DNA of 64,000 bases from Nautilus pompilius. Taxonomy: Eukaryota > Mollusca > Cephalopoda > Nautilida > Nautilidae. A program made the position numbers and the translations under genes. Of the stretch, positions 24,705-37,365 are shown one piece after another. Numbering within the stretch: position 1 is the first letter of the stretch; each line of letters starts with the position of its first letter. The notes beneath the pieces were generated by a model. That model saw nothing but the letters and a program-made list of their open reading frames with translations, made no database searches and had not been told where the DNA came from. The stretch is from contig JACATO010000684.1 of assembly GCA_018389105.1 (NCBI GenBank), positions 1,320,140 to 1,384,139 of the forward strand. Direction: 5' to 3'.

Positions 24705-25320
24705 TGTCAGTCAGTTAAATTACCTCCCTTTGTCTTTCAGCTGGATGTTCAAGAATGAATGCTGGACTTATTTTGTTTGTGCATAAAATCCATATAATTC
24801 TGGGGACCAAATCTTCTGTTCTGATGTTCTCTTTCAACTTATGAAACAAAATTGTAGACCTAAATACATTTTTAAAGTTTCCTCTTTTAAATTCGAAACA
24901 TTAATAGGTATCTGAATTCTATTCTAAATAACCAATTTTAACATTCCAAAGTAGTCCATTTAATACAATTGCAGAATTTATTTTCTTCTTGAGGTTGGAT
25001 TATGAAGTCAATTTTAACTTTATTTTGCCATTTTTCTATTCAGAAAATAAACTGTTTAAATGTAGCTATTATAACAGTTTATTTCCTCTCAGCTTGTTCA
25101 TTTAGGAATTAATGCTTCTATTTATTTTAAAACATTAAAACTTAGGAAGTTTCCCATTTTAATAAATAATTACAAGTGTACGTTTTTTACTATAATTTTG
25201 TATTTTTCTAGGTAATACTTTGCATTATTGTTCATACAGTTTAATAGAATAAGGTATTTCCTTGTCTCAACAACATTGCTGAAATATTTAGTTTAAGAAC
25301 AATAAAAAATGCTGGAAAAA
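24705..25320 (+). other. ERH: ERH 3' UTR with candidate polyadenylation signals
   Basis: AT-rich sequence after the ERH stop contains AATAAA at 25046-25051 and again at 25301-25306. Either could end the transcript. No competing open frame is seen. Confidence 0.6.
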
Positions 25321-28300
25321 AAGGGGGTTACTTTATTATTTTAAGTTTGTCAAATATTTCCAAATACAATACCATGCATTATACTTCAGTGTAGTCAGCT
25401 GACTGCCTGGTTTTCTGCACTCAGTGCACATTTCAGCATGGGGCAGAATAAAGACATTATGAAGTGAAATTATTGGATGATGGTTGCTTGCTTGCTATAC
25501 AGTCAACAAAGATGTACCACTGTTCATAAGATATCTAGAGTCTGGACAAGATTCTAACCTCTCTCTCTAATTTTGAGAATTAAATAACTTAGCATTATTG
25601 GTGAATTTTGAAGGTTTATATCAATCAGATGGGTGTTAGTGTGCATGAAAAATAATTATAACAGCTGCTTAGATTTCCATAGAAATTTTTTTTAAAAAAG
25701 AACAAATCCTTCAGATAAGACATTACTTAATTTTAAAAAAAATAATTTTTTCTGGTGTTCCATTCAGAAAAAAAGTATGAAAACAAAAACAAACCATTGT
25801 AGTTTTTTAAAGTGTTAAACTGTTTAGAAGAAACAAAAGCCAACTGGATGCCATTTGGCTTGGTTTCATTTGAACATCCTGGGTATATGAACTGGGCTGA
25901 TAAATTTGCTGTTGGTCTAGTACAGCATGATAATATTATTGTGCTTAGAACTGCTTACTGATACCTTCTTCAAGCTACATAACCATCAACACTTTTGTAA
26001 TTCTTTTATCTTGAAACCAAATAGGTCTCCATTAAAAATAAGAGGTTTAGGACCTGGGCAGCATTTTTAATATTTGTAAAATTTAACATTTGTTGGTAGA
26101 TCTTTTTTAATTTAGTAAAAAATTTAAGTAATTGTAATTAGTACTAACAGAAGTAGATAATGATGATGCACAACACAGGTTGCTATTCTGATTTACTTAA
26201 AGGAAGAACTTTGCTGCTTTAATATTTAGCTTGTGGGGAATATTAAAAACAAAACTGGACTTTAAGGAAGCACATTTAGAATTATAAATTAAATGCACTA
26301 ATTCTTATAAAAATAATTTCAATGCAAGAGTATTTTTTTGTGTTACATAAGGCTATTCCATCAGTGGTGCCCCCCCCCCACGTAGTTTGGAAAGTAGGTT
26401 ATACAAAAATAAGGTATTTCATCTAGCGGAAGCCACTGTTACCATATCCACAAGATGACAGTCAACAAACAGTTACATCTAATCCTTAAAGGCTGGACTG
26501 CCAGTCATATTATTTCATCCCAATGAAATGCATGTGGGTTATGAGTAAGAGTAAAGAAAACTAAATCATCAAAAATGTATAGTAAACCATGACTGACAAA
26601 TTATCCAACAAAGATTGTAGTGGTCATGGCAGATCCCTCAAGATTTCATTATATTTTAATATGCAGAGAATTTTCTTCATACACTTAAAATAGTGTTATG
26701 TGCTAAAAACAGGAATTTACTGAAACTGCTGCTGCTTTCAGACAAATCAATTACAACTGAAGGCAGCTACAAATTCTTGTTGGTCAGGGTTAAGGTAAAT
26801 TCATATTTTTGAGCCAATCTAGCATGTTAGCATTTTCCTGAAACACTACATCATCAGTACCATACATGGTGTACTTGCATATAAAATGTTTGGCATGTGC
26901 TGCTCTTCACTTTTGTACAGTGATAAATTAAGGAATTTTTTTAGGCTTCAAATCCATCTTGAAAAATGCATTTGTACTCCAGCATCTCTTGTCACTTTCT
27001 TCTAGTCTTCTGTACATTCAGTTGCTGAAATAATTAATAGATGCCTAACATTAATTTTAGTAGTGCAAGAAAGATTCAAATATCCATTCATACAATTTTG
27101 GCAATATTGAGAAAACTAAGGGATATATGTATATGCCTATATATATACATATATGTATGCATATTCTGTATCTTTAAAGAAATGGATATATCACTAAGAA
27201 CAAATGATTTAGTAATTTCAAAACATCATCCTGATAAGCAGATGTTATAGGCAATAACAGAATATTGCAGATGTTCGAACTGTGTGTGTGTGTCTGATAC
27301 TGCTTTCGGGTAGAACTATGGAAGTGGGTACATTTTAAGAATCATTCCCAGAATCTGACAGTCCTCAACTTTTCCAACACAAACAAAACATCCAGATTAC
27401 GATCAATAAAATCCTCTAAATCCAGAGGAGGAAATAATGGCCCCCGGATCTGGCCTTTTGGTTATGTTACTAGCATAGTCGGGGGGGGCTGGCACTAGTG
27501 GGTTTAAGAAAAACCAACTGCCACTTGATTGAACCAAGTGTTTTTTTAAACCCTTGAAGGATGACAGCGGGGGTGGCGACCGCCGAGAAACACCACTCTA
27601 GGCGAGCCCCCCGTCTCCTGATTTTTGGGGGTCTGAGGACATTTTCACTAACCGCTGGCTACAAGAGAAAAAGGTGACGGGCAAGGGTTAGCCGGAAAAC
27701 CGGCCTTACTAGAACTCTTCATTTTTTCAGATATGGAAAGGAGCCCAGGCAGCCGGCTGGTGAAGCGGACCAGTGAGTTACACCAAATCTGAGAGGGGGA
27801 GGGGGTGAACTCTGGGCTCCTCAGCCATGGCAGTCCACTCACTAGTCTAACAGGCTGCAGCGACTCCTAAATGTAACACGATGTTGTCAGTCCCATTTAA
27901 ACAGGAAGTAAACAAATTTATTTCCCTTGAATTTCAATACTGCATAAAAAAAAATATTCGATTAGGTTTAAGATCAGACTGAAGGGGGGGACCCCACCGA
28001 TTTGTTTGCGTGAATTATGAACCATGAATAAATAAGGTTTTCAATGTCGCTTGATATAATTTTTATTTTGCAGTTAATATTCTGATGAGGGTGAAATTGA
28101 ATTGAAACCGAAGGAATGTCCGAGCTCTAATTTTATATAGAAAGTCCACTGGTAGCAGTAATAATGATGCTAATGTCTTTCGGAGAGAAGAAAAGATTAA
28201 TTACTCGTAGGATTACTTCCATCTGGCTGGCGGCGGCCATTTATAACATGGCGTTCATGGCATCAACGAAGAGGAGGTAGAATCTCGTTTAGTCGTAATT

Positions 28301-28349
28301 CAGGAAAGGATATTAAAAAAAAAAAAAAACTCCGTCAGCGTGTACCTAC
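25321..28349. other. Intergenic or intronic, mostly featureless
   Basis: AT-rich DNA with a short C-run near 26370 and a more GC-rich patch at about 27430-27880 that resembles an old repeat but which I could not classify. A second exon for the UQCC3-like gene would be expected here (minus strand), but I could not identify one. Confidence 0.5.
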
Positions 28350-28451
28350 CCTTTTCATTTCATCTTCACTGGGTACGGTTACCTTCATAAGAATGTAACC
28401 AACACCAAGTGTGCCCGCAATCCAAACCAAACTGGCCGTTAGTCTGTTCAT
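28350..28451 (-). CDS. Candidate first exon of a UQCC3-like complex III assembly factor
   Basis: ATG at 28451 gives 34 codons, MNRLTASLVWIAGTLGVGYI then LMKVTVPSEDEMKR, ending exactly at a consensus donor GTAGGT (phase 0). The pattern of a short N-terminus, one hydrophobic helix with GxGVGY, then VTPSE-type residues and a charged EMKR resembles the N-terminus of UQCC3, a small inner-membrane protein needed for cytochrome b assembly in respiratory complex III. The downstream part (LPE-type helix) was not found, so the family call rests on about 30 residues. It could instead be another single-span mitochondrial assembly protein or chance. Confidence 0.45.
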
Positions 28452-28671
28452 TTCGCTGATGATACACTTTGTTATTCATCTGCGATTTAATAAAGGGAAA
28501 TAACTTCCACCAGTACAATTTCTTGAGCTGATTTCGTTTACAGAATTCCAATACGTATTCGTAAAATTAGATTGACACACAGGAAACTTTTACTGAGTTA
28601 AAAATTATTTAAAAATATAATGTTTATTTAAAATTGTAATTACTACTCAATATGCACATTGGATGTTACAG

Positions 28672-29400
28672 CTCTCTCTCTCTCTATATATATATAGAGA
28701 GAGAGATAGCAAAGATTATATATATATATAGAGAGAGAGATAGCAAAGATATATATATATATAGAGAGAGAGAGATAGCAAAGATTATATATATATATTA
28801 TAGAGAGAGATAGCAAAGATATATATATATATAGAGAGAGATAGCAAAGATATATATATAGAGAGAGAGATAGCAAAGATATATATATATATATATAGAG
28901 AGAGATAGCAAAGATATATATATATAGAGAGAGAGATATATATATATATAGAGAGAGATAGCAAGATATATATATATATATATATAGAGAGGAGATAGCA
29001 AAGATATATATATAGAGAGAGAGAGAGATAGCAAAGATTATATATATAGAGAGAGATAGCAAAGATTATATATATATAGAGAGAGATAGCAAAGATTATA
29101 TATATATATAGAGAGATAGCAAAGATATATATATATATATATAGAGAGAGATAGCAAAGATTATATTATATATATAGAGAGATAGCAAAGATATATATAT
29201 ATATATAGAGAGAGAGAGATAGCAAAGATTATATATATATAGAGAGAGAGATAGCAAAGATTATATATTATATATAGAGAGAGAGATAGCAAAGATATAT
29301 ATATATTTATAGATAGAGAGAGATAGCCAAAGATATATATATATATTTATAGATAGAGAGATAGCAAAGATATATATATAGATAGAGAGATAGCAAAGAT
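28672..29400. repeat. TA/GA minisatellite with TAGCAAAGA core
   Basis: About 21 tandem copies, roughly 30-37 bp each, of (TA)n-(GA)n-GATAGCAAAGAT, with copy-to-copy variation in the length of the two dinucleotide tracts. Variants include TAGCAAGA near 28960, TAGCCAAAGA near 29325 and GATAGA insertions near the right end. It produces long artificial open frames on the minus strand that should not be read as protein. Confidence 0.95.
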
Positions 29401-30429
29401 ATTTTACAAAAAATAATCTAGTTAGAATTAATAAATAAAAATGTGATCTAAAATCAGTTTTAGATCAGTAACAACTAAATTCTCTTTAAAGTCTAAATAT
29501 ATTAGTGGCATTCAAATGAAGCCTAATCGGATAACCATTAACGGAGATGCTATTTCAGCCTGGTTTCTTTTGAACGCCCAAAGTACTACAGTACCTCGGT
29601 GCAACTGAATCCTATCATAAACAGGTAATATTATCATTTTACCAAGTTCACGGCCACCCCCCCCTTTTTAATAGAGATGTTGAATGATGATAATTAACCT
29701 GAAATCAAGTTTAGTAATATTTTATTACTAAACAGGCAGTAATTTATTGATAAAGACCAACCTTTGAATGAAGAAGTTAGTAGAGAGAATAGAAACCACC
29801 TGACCTGGTTGGTTACTTGTTTTTTGTAACACAGAAGTAAAATGATTTAAAACAATATGCATTTATATATAATCAGGAATATAGTTAAATTTTGACATTT
29901 TTCTAAAAATTCCAAAAGAGTAGCAGTAAAAATTGTAGAAACAGTAAATAAATAAAATATCCTAACTATGCTTCAGCCCATTTCCAACCATATAAAACTC
30001 ATCTCAGTCACAAGAAATATATATGTAAAAAAACATCATAAAACGAAAGCTGAAGAAAACAAACAAACAAATTTAAGGGAAAAGATACAAAGGAATGAAA
30101 GTCTTTTACTATTGAGAACAGGATTCAGATGCTTGATAAATAATGTCCTACATACACAGGGTCAATAACAAAATCAAATAGTTTTGAGCTTGCAGAATTT
30201 GTTAATAATTAAATTTCCATCCTTTTGTAAGCTTTCCCTTTAATGTGTGTTTCCTTTTAACCAACTCTTTCTCTAGTTGTATATGAAGCATTATTTTCGA
30301 TTTTCGCAGTGTGTTTTTGTGCCTGAGTTGGGTTTTATTCAGTTAAAAAGGAAGAATTTTGGTAGTTATGGAGTGCAGCCAGTACAATGTCTGGTCTTTT
30401 TGAATGTTCTTTGACACTGGATTGACCAT

Positions 30430-30717
30430 CAGTGCCAGATTTAGGACAAATGAAGCCCTGTGCTAGTTAAGTTATGAGGCCCCTTACTTGGGCCCTGAAG
30501 GAGGTACAAACTACAAAGTAATGCTTCAACTGCTTTTGACAATTTTTACAGACCAATTTCACTTTTATAACTTTTATGAAAAACATTTGAATGTTTGACA
30601 TTTTAAAAACATTTGAAAAATTCATCGTAAAAAATTTTTTTGGCACGAAGATGGGCCCCCTGGCCAACGGGGCCCTGTGCTTAAGCACACCTAAGCACAA
30701 TGGTAAATCCGGCATTG
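30430..30717. mobile_element. hAT-type non-autonomous element (MITE-like), 288 bp
   Basis: Imperfect terminal inverted repeats: the left end starts CAGTGCCAGATTTA; the right end read on the minus strand starts CAATGCCGGATTTA. Inner inverted parts share GGGCCC/GAGGCCCC-rich blocks. The flanking octamers TTGACCAT (30422-30429) and CAGACCAT (30718-30725) match at six of eight bases, as expected for a decayed 8-bp hAT target duplication. No transposase frame is present. It lies left of the globin 3' exon. Confidence 0.7.
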
Positions 30718-30985
30718 CAGACCATTTTCATGTAATTTGTGAATAGTTATTTTTGATTATGAGGGGGTGACCGTTATTTGCATATAGATACTTTTTAGCA
30801 TAAACTCTTTATCTATCACCTTACAGGTGTGCATAAATAAAAGATGTGGTTCTATCTACTGACCAACTCTATTTTAAATGCTCAATCCAAATTAAATAAT
30901 AAAAATGTGTTGATGAAAAAAGATAAATCCACATTTGAAGATTTAACTTCATATTAAGTGAGCTTAACAATAGAAGGTCTTGCTA

Positions 30986-30991
30986 TTTATT
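30986..30991 (-). terminator. Candidate polyadenylation signal of the globin
   Basis: TTTATT on the plus strand is AATAAA for the minus-strand globin, about 290 bases after its stop codon. Other A-rich signals nearby are possible. Confidence 0.35.
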
Positions 30992-31280
30992 GTGCATGTT
31001 TATGCATACCAACATACAATAGTTATTAAATATTAAATTATTAATAGTATAATAAACTAAGTAAATTTACTCACTGCATTATTAAGAAGTTCTTCTGTTA
31101 TTTTCTCTCTCTTAAAATGCACTTTGATTTTAGGATTACCCAAATGGTAACTGGATATGAGTTAAATGAAAAACATATATAACCATAAAAAAATAAAATA
31201 ACACAAAATGTATTAACATTATCATGGTACACTCAATGCAGTGTCTAGAGTGTAAATGAAGCAACGTTTTCACAACTCAA

Positions 31281-31469
31281 TTATTTTGTGTAGCTGATGC
31301 ACTCTCCAAGAAGATTGCAGGCTCTGTGTCTCTTGCTAGCATTGCACATTCCATTGATCATCTGGGCACACATGTAAGAATAAATTTTTTTCCATGCTGC
31401 TTCTACCTCTCTTGTGTAATTTTCCTCCAGCAACATGCGCAAGCCAAAATTCATTGAGGGCCAAAGTCT
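31281..31469 (-). CDS. Globin exon 3 (helices G-H and C-terminal tail)
   Basis: Acceptor CTCTTGCAG, then RLWPSMNFGLRMLLEENYTR, EVEAAWKKIYSYMCAQMING and the tail MCNASKRHRACNLLGECISY-TK, stop TAA. Spacing from the F-helix to the H-helix Trp equals neuroglobin, so no exon is missing. The tail beyond helix H has three cysteines. Confidence 0.92.
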   Translation of the reverse strand, partial: RLWPSMNFGLRMLLEENYTREVEAAWKKIYSYMCAQMINGMCNASKRHRACNLLGECISYTK

Positions 31470-34400
31470 CTGCAAGAGAAGAGAAGACAAACAACTCTTG
31501 GCTGGAACTTTTTCTTTTTGCATCCATGTCTTTAATGTAATTTATGCACAGAGTACTGCCAGAAAAAATGAACACAGCTGAAGCATAAATAATTTTTATT
31601 GTAGATTGTATGTATGCTAAAGAGTCATACAAAATAGCAGGAAAGAAGAAATTATATCTAGTATTTTCAGACACATAGCAAAGACGGAATGGGAGTTTGT
31701 CTGATAACATGGTCAAAATTTTGCCAAAAGTCAGTCAATTTTTCTTTCAGATCTGTTATAAATGTGGAAGGAGGTCTTGTTTTTTTTTTTTTTTATAGGT
31801 TGGCAATCAGTGTTTCCAAAAGCATTCAATTACTTTCATGTTAGGGGCTCTTAGGTGTCCAGGAAGGGACCTGCAGCCGCTGAGTGGTGGTTTTAGAGAT
31901 GTCTTAGAATCTTTGCAGAAAGTGTCTTGAACTGAAAAACCCTTTGTTGAAAAATTGGCCTAAGATTATTATCAAGAATCGATGTCAGCAGAATTTAAAC
32001 ATCACTTGGTGAACACCAGGCCAGTCATCCCAATGTCCAAAATCAGTACCCACATCACTATATTAAAACCACCGTGTTGAGCTGGGGGCTGCAAGCTGCT
32101 CTTCTGAAATGCTTGAGTCACCTTTCTCCCATCTATGTTCATCCATTTGATATGAAATGACAGAGAACAAAACAGATGTCCAAAATGCCACAGGTCTGTG
32201 TATTATTTCCTTGGCCCATGCAAATCTGCACTTTACACTGGCTTCAGTAAGCTGATGTTTTTGCAGAGTGACCTGTCTGTTGTAGACCACTTTATGCTAA
32301 TAACTTAGACCTGTATGTCATGACACATTTACAGTATTGATGATGTCTGCAGCATGAATTCAGCCCCATCTGGAAAACAAGGGCTCTTTTAGTTTGTTCT
32401 CTAATCACAGATGGCCATCCTGATCAATGATTGGCTACTTTTTATATACCTGACAAAAATGCATGTTATTCACTGACCCATTTGTGAGTCAGAGAATTCT
32501 GCCCTATCTGTCTCTCACTCTGACCACAATCTGATTGTCTATTCATTGGGCAATTTCATGTGATTGGTGACATATCATATGCACCAACTGTACAAGGGAT
32601 CTTTTACATTTTTCCAGCTCTACTTTCTCATGTTACATGCTATTTATAGCATTGAGCGCACAGCCTATTGGGAAACATGGGTTGTGCCATTATTTTCACG
32701 AGTGTTTATTTTATTCTGGCAGGGCTCTGTATATATATATATGAAAACATTAACTATTTTCTTTCTACTTTTATGTATATATTTTAGAAAATTTGTTCTT
32801 ATTTTGCTAACTCTTTATTAGCAAAACATCGGTAACTTTTCATTTTAATGAATAGTGAATGTGAATACTACACTGCCTTCCAAAAGTAAAGCAATAAAAA
32901 ATAAATAGAAATGTTTCCAAAAGGTTGAGATTTTATTCACCAGCACAAAGTCATCTTTATGGAAGACAACCTTTATCAAAGAAATTTGTAAACTACAAAT
33001 GTATTTTAGAAGTGTAAAGGAAAGCAAGCAAAAGACAAAATCAGGAAACAAGAAGAAATTGTAACATAAACATGCAAACACACATGAACCGAGGTAGTGG
33101 TTAAATACTAAAGATGCACTGATATAATTCCATTCAGTAGTGAAACTATCTAAATAACTTGGCATAAAATTAATACTTAGAATTACCACAATTTTCGATT
33201 TAAGAAAATAATATAAACTAATGAGCGATTACTTATTTATAAACACATCGTTGTTTAGGGCGCCCTGAAGCCTGGCGGTAGGACTACTAGACAAGGCGTC
33301 GGTTCGACTCCCGTTCCGGAGGGTAGTGTTGGCTCATTATCGTTTCTTCTCGGTCTTTACCAGCCGGTCGTATGAGTTTCTTCCCACATCTAAAACTAAA
33401 AAGTTCTATCAGAGATTTTTCTCGGAAGTGGCGCAGAATAGGTAACGCTCTCTATCGGATAAATGCGGCACTACGCTCCCTCGCCAGAGTTATCTCCAAT
33501 GCAGAGAATTTATCTCCACTGTAAAAATTAATGTCCGTCTTAAAAGTGAACTGATGAAACACCAGATTTATTGTTAACTGGAATTTAAGTTATATCGTTT
33601 ATTGAAATAAGTTTGTAAGAAATCATATTTAAATTATAATAAACATAATGCTAAAAACAAGAAAGAAAGTCTGTTTTACTTTAGAAGAATAGTACTACAC
33701 AATGGCATCTATTTATTTAATTATTAGTGCGCGGATGTGCATATTTATTCATTTAGTTTAAGTAAAATACTGTACATGCTTTGAATAATTATTCTTTGAA
33801 TACAGAAGGGGCCAATAATAACCAATGCAAAAATATCCAGAACTATAAGTAGTTAGAGAGAGAGAGAGTTACACTCCATGAACAGTGTCGATTTCTTACC
33901 TTACTTGTATCCCTTGGGATATAATATATAGTCAAATATGGTCATGATTCAAAACACGTGGGGTGGGAGCAATATACGAATTTATCATAATGGGATAATT
34001 AATGAGGGAAAGGGTACCATGTTTCACTACTGACCATGTGGCTCAATCTGAGTAACAGGTGTGAAGGATAATATATGCATATCATCGAATTGGCCGAGAA
34101 ACAAAGTTTTAATACCTGGTTCAACCATTTTTTTTTTTTATTATTATTTTAATGCTCAGACCAGTTTTTCTTCTTCACTGAAGCAACCCGGCGCCATTAA
34201 TTTAGACGTTGGTAAGGTTACTGAAGGAATCACGACGCCGATGTAGCCGGCCCCAGACGGCAGCCACTAGATGCCACGTTAACAAAGTCGTTAATGGCAA
34301 TAAACGGCCTACAAACCATCCCGGAAGAGGTGTGAGTAACACGCACATTAAAAAAAAAATCTATTTATAGGAGTTTCTCTTAGTTGCCTCACTATTTCCT

Positions 34401-34990
34401 GCAATCAATAATCGTCTTTAATTTGTTCGTTAAGTCCAGATGTATTCGATGAGCAACGACTTAGCTACAGCGGCAGTTCTTGTAGACAGTCCACGGCACC
34501 ACAGCCTCGATTGGAGCTGAAACGGAACGGAACTGACCACCACTAGACAACCAGCGAACAACCGGAAGTCAGCTGTTTCCGCTGCTTAGAATTTACTCCG
34601 TCTGCCCCCCAGCATTGGTCAGGGCTGAACTAGTAACCGAAGTCAAACTATATAACTTTAAGAACAGTAACCGCTCCATATATATATGGTAGTCCGGTGC
34701 GATACCTCAGAAAATGGTCTGACTTTTGAATATATGTGAGTGAGTTCTTTCTGCTGCTATCTAGTGGTATGCATCACTGACTCGTTCTCAAGGTTCCCTC
34801 CTTGCAAAAGACAATTAGCAGTCGCAGCTAACAGAGGAGAAGGAAACAAACCCCGTTTCGGTTCCTTAAATATAGGAATTCTTGCTAAGTAGGTTGCAAG
34901 GAGACATTACTCAAGACAAAAACTATGAATCAAGTATAAGTTCTTATAACGTAAGCATAATCGGAGAGGTTGGACCGCATCATTATTAAT

Positions 34991-35066
<76 letters not shown>

Positions 35067-36937
35067 AACTTAAATTACTGTTCCACTATTTTGTATATGA
35101 ACAAGTAATTAATCGTCAACAACTGGTAGAAGAGATTTTTGGACGAAAGATCCCCTGATCAGCCGGATGTCGTTGAGCGGTGTCGTCAGCTTATCTAACA
35201 CCGCCAGGTCCTCTCGTGACATCACCAGTCAGCTTCTTCCCATGGAGCTGCCCGATACGATATCAGCAAGCTGCGCGCCTGCTCCAGTCAATAGGCGTGA
35301 AAACGCGTAAAGCAGAAACCGTGACTGAACTAAGTGGCTGCCGGTTTCAGTTCCAAACATCTTTCTTAAACTTCTTGCTGATAATTTGAACTGGGTGTAA
35401 GGTATCGACGTTGGGTCAGGTCTGCTGCATTCCGCTGTTCCTCTGCAAGTGCTTATTGCGTTGATATTGATGTTTATTTTTAAAATCTTTATCTGTCGTG
35501 TTGTACTAGTTACAGAGCGGACAACACGGCAAGTGTCATTTGAAAACCTCTACTTCTCTTTCTTTCTTTCTTTCAGAGAAAGAGAACAAATATTACAACA
35601 ACAGAAAACAACGGATATTATTAATGCCTTAAAACTTTTTATTATTTTTTTTTTTTGTTGTTGCAGCAAAGCTCGAGGAAGGAAACCGAAGAAAATGCTT
35701 ACAAACAAGTTTGTGTTGTTGTTAGAGAGAATGGAGCCAAACCGGACGCGGGAGACTAAAGGAGAACAGTTTAGAAAATCAAGATTTCGCATGGATTTAA
35801 CAGACGAACATGGTGCAAAGCGGGTAAAAATCTGGATATCGTGCTTCTGCGTAAAATCAGATCACGACGGCACGACATGGAAAAAAATGATGTCTGTCCA
35901 CACCGTGATGCAACTACCGCCACGACATGGAAAAAAATGATGTCTGTCCACACCGTGATGCAACTACCGCCACGACATGGAAAAGTGATGACTATTCCCA
36001 CCGCGGTGCAGCTAGCGCCATAAGTCCCCAATCCGGAATCTTTTTTTTTTTCTTTTTCATCACCATCCTTCTGCATCCACAGCAACTTTATAACTGCATA
36101 TAATAACACGCTTATAATATTCACCTGGGCGATTGCAAATAGTGAGATATCCTATTGAAAATGGTCGCCCCGGGGTAGATTCCCGCAGGATGTTGACAGT
36201 TTATGCGCGGACATAATCTTCTCAAATTACCCCGAATAGCCCGGATCGAACAGCTTTCAGTTGAAGTCGCCCCTGACTATTGACCAAGGATGTCAGGAAC
36301 GACCATCTCTCCAAGATTGGCTTCTTGTTCATTTGTTGTTGTTTTTTTTTTGGTTTTTTTAACACAAAAGAAATCCTCTCTTTCAAAAGGGAGAGGTTAT
36401 CGCCTCCCCTGATTGGTCCCGGAGCGAGAAGTATCAATGGCTACTTGGTGGACGTTACCAATCCGGAATATAGGCTGATGAATTCTCTTGGTAGCTACCA
36501 ATGAAGTATCGCATCCGACAATGACTTTTTATATTTGGCATTTTTAAGGCTGACCAATTACTCTTCTTGGTCCACTCAGATTTTATTTTTATATCGGATT
36601 TGTTTTTTTCTTTTTTATCATTATTATCTTTTTACTCGTATAACTTATTCAGAAAGAAAATCCTCAATAATGGATTCAGTTACTCTATTTCTCCATCATT
36701 TGCTCCAGTTTAAGACCAAAATTTTAGAAACAATGAATGGGCTGAAGAAAGATCGTTTGTGATGAGATAGTGGATGTGCTCCGGGTGTTAGGCTTAATAG
36801 CGCTTTCTCCGATCTCATGCCACTTTTTTTTTCCTTCTTCTTTTCACAATTTTAATAACTTTCGTTAAACGTAATTAACGGACGATGATTTGTTTAGATA
36901 TTGATTTATTTGTTTAAACAAAAAGAGGACTCAGTGC

Positions 36938-37013
<76 letters not shown>

Positions 37014-37082
37014 GTTATTACACAGAGAGAGAGGGATGACGTTATTACAGAGAGAGAGGAGAGAGAGAGAGATGACGTTATT

Positions 37083-37120
<38 letters not shown>

Positions 37121-37177
37121 TGACGTTATTACACAGAGAGAGAGGGATGACGTTATTACAGAGAGAGATGACGTTAT

Positions 37178-37225
<48 letters not shown>

Positions 37226-37309
37226 GTCATTACAGAGAAAGATGACGTTAATACAGAGAGAGATTACGTTAATACAGAGAGAGATGACGTCATTACAGAG
37301 AGATGACGT

Positions 37310-37365
<56 letters not shown>

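Noticed and set aside
26787-26860. Minus-strand segment ENANMLDWLKNMNLP with stop, considered as the last exon of the UQCC3-like gene
   Set aside because: The CAG in front lacks a pyrimidine tract, the upstream frame does not fit the family, and no connecting exon exists.
28643-29062. Minus-strand frame of Ile/Tyr/Ser/Leu repeats
   Set aside because: Pure translation of the TA/GA minisatellite.
33257-33330. tRNA gene (B box GGTTCGACTCC)
   Set aside because: The flanking arms do not fold as a full tRNA and the sequence continues into the SINE body and tail.
35449-35940. 163-codon plus-strand frame
   Set aside because: Begins at GTG, includes a T-run and the 50-bp tandem repeat; no family resemblance and no conserved composition.
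36901-37312. Arg/Glu-repeat and Ser/Leu-repeat frames
   Set aside because: Translation of the GA/CRE array; all frames stay open because GA repeats contain no stops.
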